Shown here: positions 1-9,185 of the stretch, in pieces
Layout of the letters: each line of letters starts with the position of its first letter
Numbering within the stretch: position 1 is the first letter of the stretch
Assembly: GCF_013093415.1 (NCBI RefSeq)
Contig: NZ_JABFBC010000002.1
Location: forward strand, 682,001-746,000
Source of the DNA: Halovulum dunhuangense
Lineage (GTDB): Bacteria > Pseudomonadota > Alphaproteobacteria > Rhodobacterales > Rhodobacteraceae
DNA: 64,000 nt
Direction: 5' to 3'
Program-made: the position numbers and the translations under genes
Notes under the pieces: generated by a model
Seen by the model: only the letters and a program-made list of their open reading frames with translations
The model's database searches: none
Told to the model about the DNA's origin: nothing

Positions 1-127
1 TCGCACCCAGCGCCATCATGCGAAGCGCCACGGTGGATTTGCCGCTGCCCGACGGTCCGGTCAGCAACACCGCCCGGTCGTCCAGCGCGACACAGGTCGC
101 GTGCAGAAGCGCCGGCCCATCGCTCAA
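1..127 (-). CDS. hprK: HPr kinase/phosphorylase, partial (cut by window edge)
   Basis: Only the first 42 codons lie in the window. They read up to a Walker A loop, GPSGSGKST, about 30 residues from the start. That is much nearer the N terminus than in Firmicutes HPr kinases, and fits the short alphaproteobacterial form, which keeps only the kinase domain and acts on HPr of the nitrogen-type PTS. The chosen start is a TTG at 125-127 that overlaps the chvG stop codon as TTGA, so the two are translationally coupled. The order chvI-chvG-hprK is conserved in Rhodobacterales and Rhizobiales. The rest of the gene lies left of position 1. An internal start further in is possible, but the Walker A loop must be included. 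Confidence 0.85.
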   Translation of the reverse strand, partial: MSDGPALLHATCVALDDRAVLLTGPSGSGKSTVALRMMALGA

Positions 128-1794
128 ACGGGCAGTTCCACGACGAAGCGCGCGCCTTGCGATGGCCCCTCGCGTCCTGCGCCGGCGGGGCGGATGTTCT
201 CGGCCCAGATCTCGCCGCCATGCGCCTCGACGATCTGGCGCGAGATCGCGAGGCCCAGCCCGGAGTGGTTGCCGAAATCCTCGGCATCGGGGCGCTGGGA
301 ATAGAAACGCTCGAACACGTCGGAAAGGTTCTCGTCGGGGATGCCCGGGCCTTGATCCTCGACGATCACCCGCACGCGATGCCGGCCAAGCTCCTCGGTA
401 CGGATCGTGATGGTGTCGCCGTCTTCGGAGAAGCTGACCGCATTGGTGATGAGGTTCACGAAAACCTGCGCAAGCCGCCCCTCGAGCCCGGTGATGACCA
501 GTGGCTGGGCATGGAAACTGCTGGCAAGGCGCACGCCCCGTCTTGCTGCCAGTTCCTCGTTGAAGGCGATCAGGTTCGACAGAAGCTGCGCAAGGTCGAA
601 GGGCTCCATCCGGTCGCGGACCAGTTCGCTGTCCAGCCGCGAGGCGTTGGAGATGTCGGTCACCAGCCGGTCGAGCCGGTCCACGTCCTGCTTGATGATG
701 CCGAGAAGCCGATCCCGATCCGCGTCAGTGCGGGCGTAGGGCATCGTCTCCACCGCCGAGCGAAGCGACGTGAGCGGGTTCTTGATCTCGTGCGCGACAT
801 CGGCCGCGAAACTCTCGTTCGCCTCGATCCTGTCGTAGAGCGCCGCCGTCATCAGCCGCATGGCACTCGACAGATAGCCGATCTCGTCGGGGCGGTTGCT
901 CATGTCGGGAATGTTGATGCGCTCTGGGTTCACCTGCCGCGCGTTGCGCGTGCCCCCCTTGTGTGCCGCCTCGGAAAGATCGCGCAACGGGCGCACGATC
1001 GTGTTGGCCAGCAGCAGCGACAGAAAGATCGAGGTGATCGTCGCCAGCGCAAAGACCTGGAGGATCTTCTCGCGCTCCGCCCGCACGAAGCTGTCCACGT
1101 CCCCCGGGCGCGTGCTGACAAGGATCGCGCCATAGACCGGGCCGCCGTTCTCTTCCATGACGGGCATCACGATCGACACGACCTGCGCGCCGGCCGGGGT
1201 GGCGGCCAGCAATCTTTCGACCGAACGCCCGGAAAGACTGCGTTCGACGACGTCCTGCGCCGTTTCGGGCGACAACCCCGTCGCACCACCGGCCCCGCTC
1301 GCGGCGAAGAGCCGCGACAACCGCTCCCACACGTCGTTCATGATGGCGACATAGGCGCTTTGCTGTCCACCGGTAGGCGCCGGCACGGCGCCTTCGCCGG
1401 CGTCGGGGTCCACGACGGCGATGCTCTGGCCGCTGGTGTCGTACAGCACTACCCGCAAACCGCCGGTCCGCTCTGCATTGCGAAGGGTGTCGATGGCGCT
1501 TGACCGATCGCCTTCGGCCAGCTCATGCGCGACAAGATGCGCGATCAGCCGCGCGTCGCTTTCCAGCGCCTTGGTGCGCAGGTCGACCAGCCCGCCCTGG
1601 AACTGGTTGAGATACAGAACACCCGTCAGCAGGACGCCAAGGGCGACAAGGTTGAAGGTGATGATCTTTCGCGACAGCGGCGAACGCCGACCGAAGCGCG
1701 CACGCCAGTCGAGCAGCCCTGCCCGATCCGACTTGCTGTCACGCTCGTCGAAATTCGGGTGGCTCAGGAGAACGCGATATCGCGGCTTTTCCAT
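124..1794 (-). CDS. chvG: Sensor histidine kinase ChvG (ExoS-type)
   Basis: Inner-membrane sensor kinase of 556 residues, partner of ChvI in an acid/envelope-stress two-component system. Near the N terminus is a membrane segment (IITFNLVALGVLLTGVLYL). A periplasmic sensor region follows, then a second segment (ALATITSIFLSLLLANTIV), a HAMP-like linker and the dimerisation domain with H-box AADVAHEIKNPLTSLR. The phospho-accepting His is about residue 335. The ATPase domain carries the N box (FVNLITNAVSFS) and G boxes (EDQGPGIPDE, SGLGLAISRQI). The ATG at 1792-1794 lies 25 bp after the chvI stop. An upstream in-frame ATG at 1944 would bury 50 poor-quality residues inside chvI and was not used. 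Confidence 0.95.
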   Translation of the reverse strand: MEKPRYRVLLSHPNFDERDSKSDRAGLLDWRARFGRRSPLSRKIITFNLVALGVLLTGVLYLNQFQGGLVDLRTKALESDARLIAHLVAHELAEGDRSSAIDTLRNAERTGGLRVVLYDTSGQSIAVVDPDAGEGAVPAPTGGQQSAYVAIMNDVWERLSRLFAASGAGGATGLSPETAQDVVERSLSGRSVERLLAATPAGAQVVSIVMPVMEENGGPVYGAILVSTRPGDVDSFVRAEREKILQVFALATITSIFLSLLLANTIVRPLRDLSEAAHKGGTRNARQVNPERINIPDMSNRPDEIGYLSSAMRLMTAALYDRIEANESFAADVAHEIKNPLTSLRSAVETMPYARTDADRDRLLGIIKQDVDRLDRLVTDISNASRLDSELVRDRMEPFDLAQLLSNLIAFNEELAARRGVRLASSFHAQPLVITGLEGRLAQVFVNLITNAVSFSEDGDTITIRTEELGRHRVRVIVEDQGPGIPDENLSDVFERFYSQRPDAEDFGNHSGLGLAISRQIVEAHGGEIWAENIRPAGAGREGPSQGARFVVELPV

Positions 1795-1819
1795 GGTCCC
1801 GCCGCCCAGGGGTCCAGCT

Positions 1820-2518
1820 TCAGGCTTCGTTATAGCGGTAACCGATTCCGTACAGCGTCTCGATCGAGGCGAAATCGGGATCGTAGACCTTGAACTTCTT
1901 GCGGATCCGCTTGATGTGGCTGTCGATGGTGCGGTCATCGACATAGACCTGATCGTCGTAGGCGACGTCGAGCAGCTGGTCGCGGCTCTTGACGAAGCCG
2001 GGGCGCTGGGCCAGCGCCTGAAGGATCAGGAACTCGGTCACGGTCAGGGTGATCTGCTGTGCCTTCCAGGTCACGGCGTGGCGCAGGGGATCCATCGAAA
2101 GGCTGCCCCGGACCATGCAGTTGGACTCGGTCTTTTCCGGATCCTTGGCGGCATTCTCGCGGCGGCGCAGGATCGTGCGGATCCGCTCTACCAGCAGCCG
2201 CTGCGAGAAAGGCTTGCGCACATAGTCGTCCGCGCCCATGCGCAGGCCGATGAGTTCGTCGATCTCCTCGTCCTTCGAGGTCAGGAAGATCACCGGCAGA
2301 TCCGATCGCGTGCGCAGCTGGCGCAACAGCTCCATCCCGTCCATGCGCGGCATCTTGACGTCCAGCACGGCCAGATCGGGCATCGACTTCTCGAAGGCGG
2401 TCAGCGCGGTCGCCCCGTCATTGTAGGTGCGGACCGCGTATCCCTCGCCCTCGAGCACCATGGACACGGATGTCAGAATGTTCCGGTCGTCGTCGACCAG
2501 GGCAATGGTCGTTGACAT
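1820..2518 (-). CDS. chvI: Response regulator ChvI (OmpR family)
   Basis: DNA-binding response regulator of 232 residues. The receiver domain has the acidic pocket VDDD near residue 9, the phospho-accepting Asp53 in [12 protein letters not shown] and the conserved Lys in FLTSKD. The C-terminal half is an OmpR-type winged helix ending in [19 protein letters not shown]. In related bacteria ChvI controls exopolysaccharide, outer-membrane and acid-response genes, and it lies divergent from pckA, as here. It is the first gene of the chvI-chvG-hprK operon. No odd residues were seen. Confidence 0.95.
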   Translation of the reverse strand: MSTTIALVDDDRNILTSVSMVLEGEGYAVRTYNDGATALTAFEKSMPDLAVLDVKMPRMDGMELLRQLRTRSDLPVIFLTSKDEEIDELIGLRMGADDYVRKPFSQRLLVERIRTILRRRENAAKDPEKTESNCMVRGSLSMDPLRHAVTWKAQQITLTVTEFLILQALAQRPGFVKSRDQLLDVAYDDQVYVDDRTIDSHIKRIRKKFKVYDPDFASIETLYGIGYRYNEA

Positions 2519-2817
2519 GGCATGCTCCTCTCCGATTGTTTCTTTGCTGCTTTTCTACTCGGGAACCGGGAACAAAGCTAAAGCTTATGCCACCCCGGCG
2601 TGATTTCGTGGCGCGCCGGGGCAGCACTGCGACACAGAATCGACTGGAAACATGGCAACATGATGTTATCTAATCGTCATATCGTCGCCGTGACTCGGAC
2701 GGGCTTGCTGGCCCTTGCATGACCGTCCCCGGATCTGGCCCTTCGGTCGTCGCGGCAAACTGGGGAGACGGGGGAACGGCCATGTGCCGCTTGCCCGGTT
2801 GAGGAGCACATGAACCC
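2519..2817. promoter_or_regulatory. Divergent chvI/pckA intergenic region
   Basis: This 299-bp gap holds the promoters of both divergent transcription units and no convincing gene. Around 2640-2690 it is AT-richer than the surroundings and contains the imperfect palindrome AACATGATGTT and a tandem ATCGTC pair. The pckA ribosome-binding site GAGGAG is at 2801-2806. I could not define a ChvI or carbon-control operator by eye. Confidence 0.5.
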
Positions 2818-4431
2818 ATGACCATCGGCAAGGTCAATCCGGCGCGCACGCTGGATGCAACCGGTTTTCCGAACGTAGCGACCATCCACTACAACCTGCG
2901 GGAACACGCACTCATTCAGCAGGCGCTTTCGCGCGGCGAGGGGGATCTCGGCCAGGGCGGCACGCTGCTGGTCAGCACCGGCGCCCACACCGGCCGGTCG
3001 CCCAAGGACAAGTTCGTGGTGGTCGAGCCCTCGACCGAGGAAAACATCTGGTGGGACAACAACCGCCGGATGGAGCCCGCACATTTCGACCGGCTCTTCC
3101 GCGACATGCTTTCGCATATCGAAGGGGGTGAGCTGTTCGTCCAGGATCTCTATGCCGGGGCCGATCCCGACTACCGCCTGAACGTCCGCGTCATCACCGA
3201 GCTTGCCTGGCACAGCCTGTTCATCCGCCACCTGCTGCGGCGGCCCGACATCGCGGAGCTGGCCAACTTCGAGGAAGAGTTCACCATCCTGAACTGCCCC
3301 AGCTTCAAGGCCGATCCCGAGCAGCACGGCTGCCGGTCCGAGACCGTGATCGCCATCAGCTTCGAACGGCGGCTCATGCTGATCGGCGGCACCTCCTACG
3401 CGGGCGAGAACAAGAAGGGCGTGTTCACCCTTCTGAACTACCTGCTGCCGGAACAGGGCGCCATGCCGATGCACTGCTCGGCCAACCACGGGCACGGCGA
3501 CCCGCACGACGTGGCGCTTTTCTTCGGGCTGTCGGGCACTGGCAAGACCACCCTGTCGGCGGACTCGTCGCGCGTGCTGATCGGCGATGACGAGCATGGC
3601 TGGTCGGACAAGGGCGTCTTCAACTTCGAGGGTGGTTGCTACGCCAAGACGATCAACCTGAACCCCGAGGCGGAACCGGAGATATACTCGACCACATCGC
3701 GTTTCGCGACGGTGATCGAGAACATGGTCTATGATCCCTTCACCCGCGAGCTGGATTTCGAGGACGACAGCCTGACGCCGAACATGCGCTGCGCCTACCC
3801 GCTCGAGGCCATCTCGAACGCGTCGCACACCGCGCGGGGCGGGGTCCCCAAGAACATCATCATGCTGACCTGCGACGCCTTCGGCGTGCTGCCGCCGATC
3901 GCGAAGCTGACCCCGGCGCAGGCGATGTATCACTTCCTGTCGGGCTTCACCTCAAAGGTGGCGGGCACGGAAAAGGGCGTCACCGAACCGCAGCCGACCT
4001 TTTCGACCTGCTTCGGCGCGCCGTTCCTACCGCGCCGGCCGGAAGTCTATGGCGCGCTTCTGCGCGACAAGATCGCCAAGACGGGCGCGGCGTGCTGGCT
4101 GGTCAATACCGGTTGGACCGGCGGCGCCTATGGCGTGGGGTCGCGCATGCCGATCAAGGCGACCCGTGCGCTTCTGACCGCGGCGCTCGACGGGTCGCTC
4201 AACAAGGCGAAGTTCCGGATGGACGACGCCTTCGGCTTCGCGGTGCCGACCTCCTGTCCGGGGGTGCCGGACCTGCTGCTCGACCCGCGCCGGACCTGGG
4301 ACAAGCCCGAGGCCTATGACCGCCAGGCCGCCCGGCTGGTGCGGATGTTCGAAGAGAACTTCCGCCAGTACGAGGCCTTCGTGGACGAGGACGTGCTTGA
4401 GGAAGCCGTCGTTTTCCGCGGCGCGATGTGA
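2818..4431 (+). CDS. pckA: Phosphoenolpyruvate carboxykinase (ATP)
   Basis: Cytoplasmic gluconeogenic enzyme (537 residues) converting oxaloacetate and ATP to PEP, CO2 and ADP. It shows the PEPCK P-loop GLSGTGKTT (residues 237-245), the second kinase motif IGDDEHGW, the substrate loop [13 protein letters not shown]-like segment near residue 55, and the C-terminal adenine-binding region [11 protein letters not shown]. Length is normal for the ATP-dependent family. The ATG follows a GAGGAG ribosome-binding site. It is monocistronic, with a TTCG-loop terminator at 4472-4493. Its place divergent from chvI suggests coordination with that regulator, which is an inference. Confidence 0.97.
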   Translation: MTIGKVNPARTLDATGFPNVATIHYNLREHALIQQALSRGEGDLGQGGTLLVSTGAHTGRSPKDKFVVVEPSTEENIWWDNNRRMEPAHFDRLFRDMLSHIEGGELFVQDLYAGADPDYRLNVRVITELAWHSLFIRHLLRRPDIAELANFEEEFTILNCPSFKADPEQHGCRSETVIAISFERRLMLIGGTSYAGENKKGVFTLLNYLLPEQGAMPMHCSANHGHGDPHDVALFFGLSGTGKTTLSADSSRVLIGDDEHGWSDKGVFNFEGGCYAKTINLNPEAEPEIYSTTSRFATVIENMVYDPFTRELDFEDDSLTPNMRCAYPLEAISNASHTARGGVPKNIIMLTCDAFGVLPPIAKLTPAQAMYHFLSGFTSKVAGTEKGVTEPQPTFSTCFGAPFLPRRPEVYGALLRDKIAKTGAACWLVNTGWTGGAYGVGSRMPIKATRALLTAALDGSLNKAKFRMDDAFGFAVPTSCPGVPDLLLDPRRTWDKPEAYDRQAARLVRMFEENFRQYEAFVDEDVLEEAVVFRGAM

Positions 4432-4471
4432 TCCCGCTTAGGGTCGCGGCAGGTCGATGACACACGGCAAG

Positions 4472-4500
4472 AGGCGGGCCTTCGGGTCCGCCTTTGTCTT
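4472..4500 (+). terminator. pckA rho-independent terminator
   Basis: A 9-bp stem (4472-4480 paired with 4485-4493, one G-T pair) is closed by a TTCG tetraloop and followed by the T-rich tract TTTGTCTT. It sits 40 bp after the pckA stop. Confidence 0.85.
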
Positions 4501-4557
4501 GCCTGCATGGGCCTGCGCGGGCTAACCGCAGTTCCGGAACCACACGGGAGACGGGTC

Positions 4558-6063
4558 TTGGGATTTGCGATCGCAAGCGGACATGCCCTGACGACAGAAG
4601 CGGCGGAACAGGCCTTGCGCCTGGGCGGCACGGCCGTCGACGCCTGCGTCGCCGCGGCCTGCATGGCCTTCGTGGCAGAGCCGGTGCTGGCACAGCCGCT
4701 GGGCGGCGGCTTCCTGATGGTCGCACCGCTCAGGGGGCCCGCGCGCCTGCTGGACGGTTTCGTGGAAACACCCCGCCGCAGGATCCCCGGGGACGATGTC
4801 GCGCTGTCCACCGTGACGGTCGATTTCGGCACCGCGACGCAGGACTTTCATATCGGCGCGGGCACCACGGCGACGCCCTGCCTGATCCCCGCCCTGTTCG
4901 AGGCGCATGAGCAGTATGGGCGCGTGCCGATGCGAGAACTTGTGGCCCCTGCCGTGGACGCGGCGCGGCGCGGTGTCGGCCTCACCGGATTCCAGGCGCA
5001 TGTGGCGCGACTGGTGGCCCCGATCCTGTCCGCCACGCCCGAGGCGGCCGCGCTGCACATGCGCGAGGGCCGGCTGGCCGAGGCGGGCAGCACGATGGCC
5101 AACTCCGCTCTCGCCGATGTGCTTGAAGTGATGGCGCATGAGGGTCCGCGCTTCTTCTCGGAAGGAGAGATCGCGACAGCCCTTGCAGAGATGCCGGGCG
5201 GCCAGATCGACCGCGCGGCGCTGCGGGCGGCCCGGCCCATCTGGCGGCGGCCGCAGATGCTCGATCGTGCCGGCCAGTCGCTTGCGCTCAATCCCGCGCC
5301 CAGCCTTGGCGGGGTGCAGGTGGCGCTGGCGCTCGCCATTCTGCCCCACCGACCCGCCCCTGTGCTGGTCGCCCGCGCCCTGGCCGAGGTGGCGGCGGCG
5401 CGGCTTGCCAGCCGGATCGACGACCAGCCCGACGAAGCAGCCGAGCGGCTTCTGGCGCCGGCCCTGGTGGACCGGCTGCAAAAGACGCTGGCCGCGCACC
5501 GCCCGGCGACCCGGGGCACCACCCATATCTCGGTGATCGACGGGAACGGGCTTGGCGCGGCGCTGACGCTGTCGAACGGCGAGGGCAACGGGATGATCCT
5601 GTCCGGCACAGGCATCATGCCCAACAACATGCTGGGCGAGGAGGATCTGCTGCCAGACGGCCCGCTGTCCTGGCGTCCCGGCACGCGGCTGGCTTCCATG
5701 ATGTGCCCCGCGGCGATGCGCGACACCGACGGGACGCTGACGATGCTGGGCTCGGGCGGCTCCAACCGGATCCGGTCGGCCATGACGCAGGTGATCCTGG
5801 GGCTTGCGGATGGCGGCCTGGGGCTCGAGGCGGCGATCACCGCGCCCCGGCTGCATGTCGACGGGGACCGGCTGTCCTTCGAGGATACCGGCGACGAAGA
5901 GCGGCGCCAGGCGCTGCTGGCCGACTGGCCCGAGGCGACGGTCTGGGCCGATGCCGACATGTATTTCGGCGGCGTTCACGTCGCGCGGCGCAACCGCTCG
6001 GGCGCTGTCGACGCGGCAGGCGATCCACGGCGCGCGGGGGCGGCCGTGACCGGACGCGGCTAG
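4558..6063 (+). CDS. Gamma-glutamyltransferase family protein
   Basis: Ntn-hydrolase of the gamma-glutamyltranspeptidase family, which cleaves gamma-glutamyl bonds after autoprocessing. The N-terminal signature LGGTAVDACVAAACMAF and the processing site GTTHISVIDGNG are clear; Thr321 (counting from the TTG start) should become the nucleophile. The glycine loop GSGGSNRIRSA is also present. I prefer the TTG at 4558 because GGGAG lies about 9 bases upstream. An ATG at 4507 gives 518 residues but has no ribosome-binding site and abuts the pckA terminator. I see no signal peptide, unlike periplasmic Ggt, so it may act in the cytoplasm. The exact substrate is unknown. Its stop overlaps the convergent permease gene by 4 bp. 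Confidence 0.85.
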   Translation: MGFAIASGHALTTEAAEQALRLGGTAVDACVAAACMAFVAEPVLAQPLGGGFLMVAPLRGPARLLDGFVETPRRRIPGDDVALSTVTVDFGTATQDFHIGAGTTATPCLIPALFEAHEQYGRVPMRELVAPAVDAARRGVGLTGFQAHVARLVAPILSATPEAAALHMREGRLAEAGSTMANSALADVLEVMAHEGPRFFSEGEIATALAEMPGGQIDRAALRAARPIWRRPQMLDRAGQSLALNPAPSLGGVQVALALAILPHRPAPVLVARALAEVAAARLASRIDDQPDEAAERLLAPALVDRLQKTLAAHRPATRGTTHISVIDGNGLGAALTLSNGEGNGMILSGTGIMPNNMLGEEDLLPDGPLSWRPGTRLASMMCPAAMRDTDGTLTMLGSGGSNRIRSAMTQVILGLADGGLGLEAAITAPRLHVDGDRLSFEDTGDEERRQALLADWPEATVWADADMYFGGVHVARRNRSGAVDAAGDPRRAGAAVTGRG

Positions 6064-6830
6064 AGCCCAAGCCCCCGGCGCAGCAGGTTCAGACCCAGGA
6101 TCGCCAGCACGATGAGCGTAAGCTTGCGGAACCGTTCCTGTGGCAGGCGGTCCTGCACCTTCTGGCCCAGGATCATGCCCAGGAAGGCCGGCACGATCAG
6201 CCAGGCCGAGAAAGGCAGGCTCCGCGTATCGAGCAGGCCCGAGATCAGGTGCGCACCGATGAGCACAGCCGACCCCAGCAGGAAAAAGATGCCCTGCGCG
6301 CGCACCATTTCCGCCTTGGGCGTGTCGCGCGCCAGCAGATACAGGACCAAAGGCGGGCCCCAGACGCCGGTAAGCCCGCCGAAGGCCGCGGCAACAACGC
6401 CAGTGCCCCACTCGGCACGATGAACGGCACCGGGCGACAGGTGCGGGCGCCAGCCCGACAGTTGCAGCGCCGTGGCGGCACAGATCAGCAGGCCCAGGAT
6501 CAGGTAGAGCACCTGGTCGGGCAGCATCACGACGATCTGCGCGAAGAAGCCCATCAGCCCGACAAGCAACAGGTTGGTCCGCCAGTATTTCAGCGTCGTC
6601 TCGCGCGCGGCCGCCACGCCGTCGCGCAGGGTCTGTTGAAGATTGGTGAAAAGCCCCGGCAAGAGGATCGACGCGATGGCAAGTTCGGCCGACATCAGGG
6701 CACCGATGCCGCTGACCGCGATGATGGGAAGCGCGAAGCCTATGGCCCCCTTGACGAAGCCCGCCAGCAGCATGACACCGAAGGCCGCCACCACCGTCGC
6801 CGCGCCGAATTCCGCAACAAGTTCCGCCAT
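6060..6830 (-). CDS. TauE/SafE (TSUP) family membrane permease
   Basis: Polytopic inner-membrane protein of 256 residues with about seven or eight hydrophobic segments in two similar halves. The first half has the family's glycine-rich motif (FVKGAIGFALPIIAVSG) and the second its counterpart GGLTGVWGPPLVLYLL. The family moves sulfite, sulfonates or other organic anions; the substrate cannot be told from sequence. The ATG at 6828-6830 begins MAELVAEFG. It converges on the gamma-glutamyltransferase with a 4-bp overlap and diverges from the acyl-CoA dehydrogenase. Confidence 0.88.
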   Translation of the reverse strand: MAELVAEFGAATVVAAFGVMLLAGFVKGAIGFALPIIAVSGIGALMSAELAIASILLPGLFTNLQQTLRDGVAAARETTLKYWRTNLLLVGLMGFFAQIVVMLPDQVLYLILGLLICAATALQLSGWRPHLSPGAVHRAEWGTGVVAAAFGGLTGVWGPPLVLYLLARDTPKAEMVRAQGIFFLLGSAVLIGAHLISGLLDTRSLPFSAWLIVPAFLGMILGQKVQDRLPQERFRKLTLIVLAILGLNLLRRGLGL

Positions 6831-7010
6831 GTGCCCATTCCTGCCCCGCCTTTCTGTCGCACCCGGCCAGCATGAGCGCAATGCTAATAATCTTGCGGCA
6901 AAACGGCATTTATTGGTTATTTTGTTACCGCTATGATTGACCCGCCACAGGGCAGGCCCTAGCTTGCTCGCAACCGCACAGGCGATTCCGCATTGCAACA
7001 GAGAGATGCC
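6831..7010. promoter_or_regulatory. AT-rich divergent promoter region upstream of the Mcd-type gene
   Basis: This 180-bp gap is strikingly AT-rich at 6880-6935 compared with the genes. It contains a perfect short palindrome TTGC-G-GCAA at 6893-6901. TTGC/GCAA half-sites resemble those reported for RamB/ScfR-type short-chain acyl-CoA regulators, but that link is only a guess. The downstream gene has GAGAGA just before its ATG. Confidence 0.35.
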
Positions 7011-8687
7011 ATGACCGATCCGCGCCATGATTTCGCGTCCGCCCCGCTTCTTGCGAACCTGACCACGCTGACCGCCGCCGCGCTTCCCGCGGCCGAGACG
7101 GTCGAGGCGGCGGCGCGCGCGGCGGTGGCAGAGCGGATCGCCCGGAACGGCGGCGAACCCGAGCAGCATGCAGCGCACGGCCTCGCCTGGCTTGCCACCT
7201 ATGTCGAAAGCCTGCGGCAGATGCAGCTTTGGGCGCAGCGCCTGGACGCGTGCGGCAGCTTCGGAGAGGTGGAGTCCCTGATCCTCCAGATCGGTTTCGG
7301 GGAATATCTCGCCCAGATCGCCGGCGGCATCCCGATGAGCCAGGGAGAGACGGCGCGCCTGACGGACATGGGGGTCGACGGCACCACGCGGGACCGGTTC
7401 GCCGGCACGCCCGCCGTGGCGACCCTGATAGAAAGCGGCAACACCGATGCGGCGCGGGCACGGCTTGTGGCGCTGATGTCCCGGGCAAGCGGCGCTGCGA
7501 CCTTCGGCGCCACCGGCCTGGACGAGGACATGGAGATGATCCGCGATCATTTCCGCCGCTTCGCAGAGGATCGCGTCGTGCCCCACGCGCATGGCTGGCA
7601 CCTGCGGGACGAACTGATCCCCATGGAGATCGTCGACGAGATGGCGGCCCTTGGCGTCTTCGGCCTGACCATCCCCGAGGAATATGGCGGCGCCGGCATG
7701 GGCAAGACGGCGATGTGCGTCGTCTCGGAAGAGTTGAGCCGTGCCTATATCGGCGTCGGCTCGCTCGGCACCCGTTCCGAAATCGCGGCGGAACTCATCC
7801 TGTGCGGCGGGACCGACGCGCAGAAGAGGACATGGCTTCCCCGGCTCGCCAGCGGAGAGACGCTGCCCACCGCCGTCTTTACCGAGCCCAACACCGGCTC
7901 GGACCTTGGCGCGCTCCGGACGCGCGCGGTGCGCGACGGCGAGGAGTGGGTGCTGACCGGCAACAAGACATGGATCACCCATGGTGGCCGCTCGGACCTG
8001 ATGACGGTTCTCGCCCGCACCGATCCCGCGACATCGAACTATGCCGGCCTGTCCATGTTCCTGGCGGAAAAGACCCGCGGCAGCGACGAGACGCCGTTTC
8101 CCGACCCCACCATAGCCGGCGGCGAGATCGAGGTGCTGGGTTACCGTGGGATGAAGGAATACACCCTCGCCCTCGACGCTCACCGCGTGCCTGGCGAGGC
8201 GCTCCTCGGTGGGGCGGAAGGCCAGGGCTTCCGGCAGCTGATGCAGACCTTCGAGAGCGCGCGCATCCAGACCGCCGCCCGCGCCATCGGCGTGGCCCAG
8301 AACGCGCTGGAACTGGGCCTTGCCTATGCCCGGGACCGCGCGGCCTTTGGCAAGTCGATCCTGGCCTTCCCCCGCGTCTACGGGAAACTCGCCATGATGG
8401 CGGTGGAGATCATGGTCGCGCGCCAGCTGACGTACTTCGCCGCCCGCGAAAAGGACGCTGACCGCCGCTGCGACCTCGAGGCGGGGATGGCCAAGCTGCT
8501 GGGCGCGCGCGTCGCGTGGGCAGCGGCAGACAATGCGTTGCAGGTCCATGGCGGCAACGGCTTCGCGCTGGAATACCCGATCAGCCGGGTGCTGTGCGAC
8601 GCCCGCATCCTGAACATCTTCGAAGGCGCGGCCGAGATCCAGGCGCAGGTGATCGTCCGCCGCCTGCTGGAGCCGGGGCGCAACTGA
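7011..8687 (+). CDS. mcd: (2S)-methylsuccinyl-CoA dehydrogenase-type acyl-CoA dehydrogenase
   Basis: FAD-dependent acyl-CoA dehydrogenase of 558 residues, about 170 longer at the N terminus than ordinary members. That extension is characteristic of methylsuccinyl-CoA dehydrogenase, which makes mesaconyl-CoA in the ethylmalonyl-CoA pathway of acetate assimilation. Family motifs are FTEPNTGSDLGALRTRA, YARDRAAFGKSI, VHGGNGFALEYPISR and FEGAAEIQ, with the likely catalytic Glu538. The ATG at 7011 follows GAGAGA; an in-frame TTG at 6993 would add six residues. mce at 62864 supplies another step of the same route. Other large acyl-CoA dehydrogenases exist, so the substrate is strongly suggested rather than proven. 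Confidence 0.85.
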   Translation: MTDPRHDFASAPLLANLTTLTAAALPAAETVEAAARAAVAERIARNGGEPEQHAAHGLAWLATYVESLRQMQLWAQRLDACGSFGEVESLILQIGFGEYLAQIAGGIPMSQGETARLTDMGVDGTTRDRFAGTPAVATLIESGNTDAARARLVALMSRASGAATFGATGLDEDMEMIRDHFRRFAEDRVVPHAHGWHLRDELIPMEIVDEMAALGVFGLTIPEEYGGAGMGKTAMCVVSEELSRAYIGVGSLGTRSEIAAELILCGGTDAQKRTWLPRLASGETLPTAVFTEPNTGSDLGALRTRAVRDGEEWVLTGNKTWITHGGRSDLMTVLARTDPATSNYAGLSMFLAEKTRGSDETPFPDPTIAGGEIEVLGYRGMKEYTLALDAHRVPGEALLGGAEGQGFRQLMQTFESARIQTAARAIGVAQNALELGLAYARDRAAFGKSILAFPRVYGKLAMMAVEIMVARQLTYFAAREKDADRRCDLEAGMAKLLGARVAWAAADNALQVHGGNGFALEYPISRVLCDARILNIFEGAAEIQAQVIVRRLLEPGRN

Positions 8688-8768
8688 CGCAGGCGTGACG
8701 GCGGCGGGCTTGGCCGGCCCGCGCACGGCGTCTACTCTGGCGTGGCACCCAATACGGAGCCCGACCCG

Positions 8769-9185
8769 ATGAGACCGGCCATCGCCACCCTCGCGCTGTG
8801 CACGCTTGCCGCCTGTAGCCCGCTGCCCGACACCGTGGGAGAGGCGGCGCCGTCCGATACGCTGTGGACACTGGAATCCCTGAACGACGGCCCGGCCGCC
8901 TTCGGGGCGACGCTGCGCTTCACCTCGGACGGGCGCGTCACCGGCAGTGGCCCCTGCAACAGATTCAGCGCGCGGCAGACCGCACCCCTGCCCTGGTTCC
9001 AGATCGAGGATATCGCCGCCACACGACGCGCCTGCCCGGACCTTGCAGCGGAACAGGTCTATTTCACCGCGCTCGGGGCGATGGAGTTCGCGGAAGTGGC
9101 GGCCGACAGCCTGCTGCTGACCAACACGGACGGCGAAAGCCTGTTTTTCCGGTCGGCCGCCCGGCCCGAGGACTCAAAGCCGTAG
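8769..9185 (+). CDS. META-domain (HslJ-like) lipoprotein
   Basis: Exported 138-residue lipoprotein. The N terminus MRPAIATLALCTLAACSP is a type II signal with lipobox LAAC, so the mature protein starts at the Cys. The rest is a single META/HslJ domain: WTLESLNDGPAAF, the hallmark GSGPCNRFS, and a second Cys in ATRRACPDL. Such proteins are linked to heat resistance and motility in other bacteria, with unclear mechanism. An upstream GTG at 8742 would spoil the signal peptide. The 3' end overlaps the convergent recO by 12 bp. Confidence 0.85.
   Translation: MRPAIATLALCTLAACSPLPDTVGEAAPSDTLWTLESLNDGPAAFGATLRFTSDGRVTGSGPCNRFSARQTAPLPWFQIEDIAATRRACPDLAAEQVYFTALGAMEFAEVAADSLLLTNTDGESLFFRSAARPEDSKP

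Noticed and set aside
157-1503. Long plus-strand frame opposite chvG
   Set aside because: GC-driven mirror of a clear histidine kinase; its translation is Arg/His/Gly-rich with no domain.
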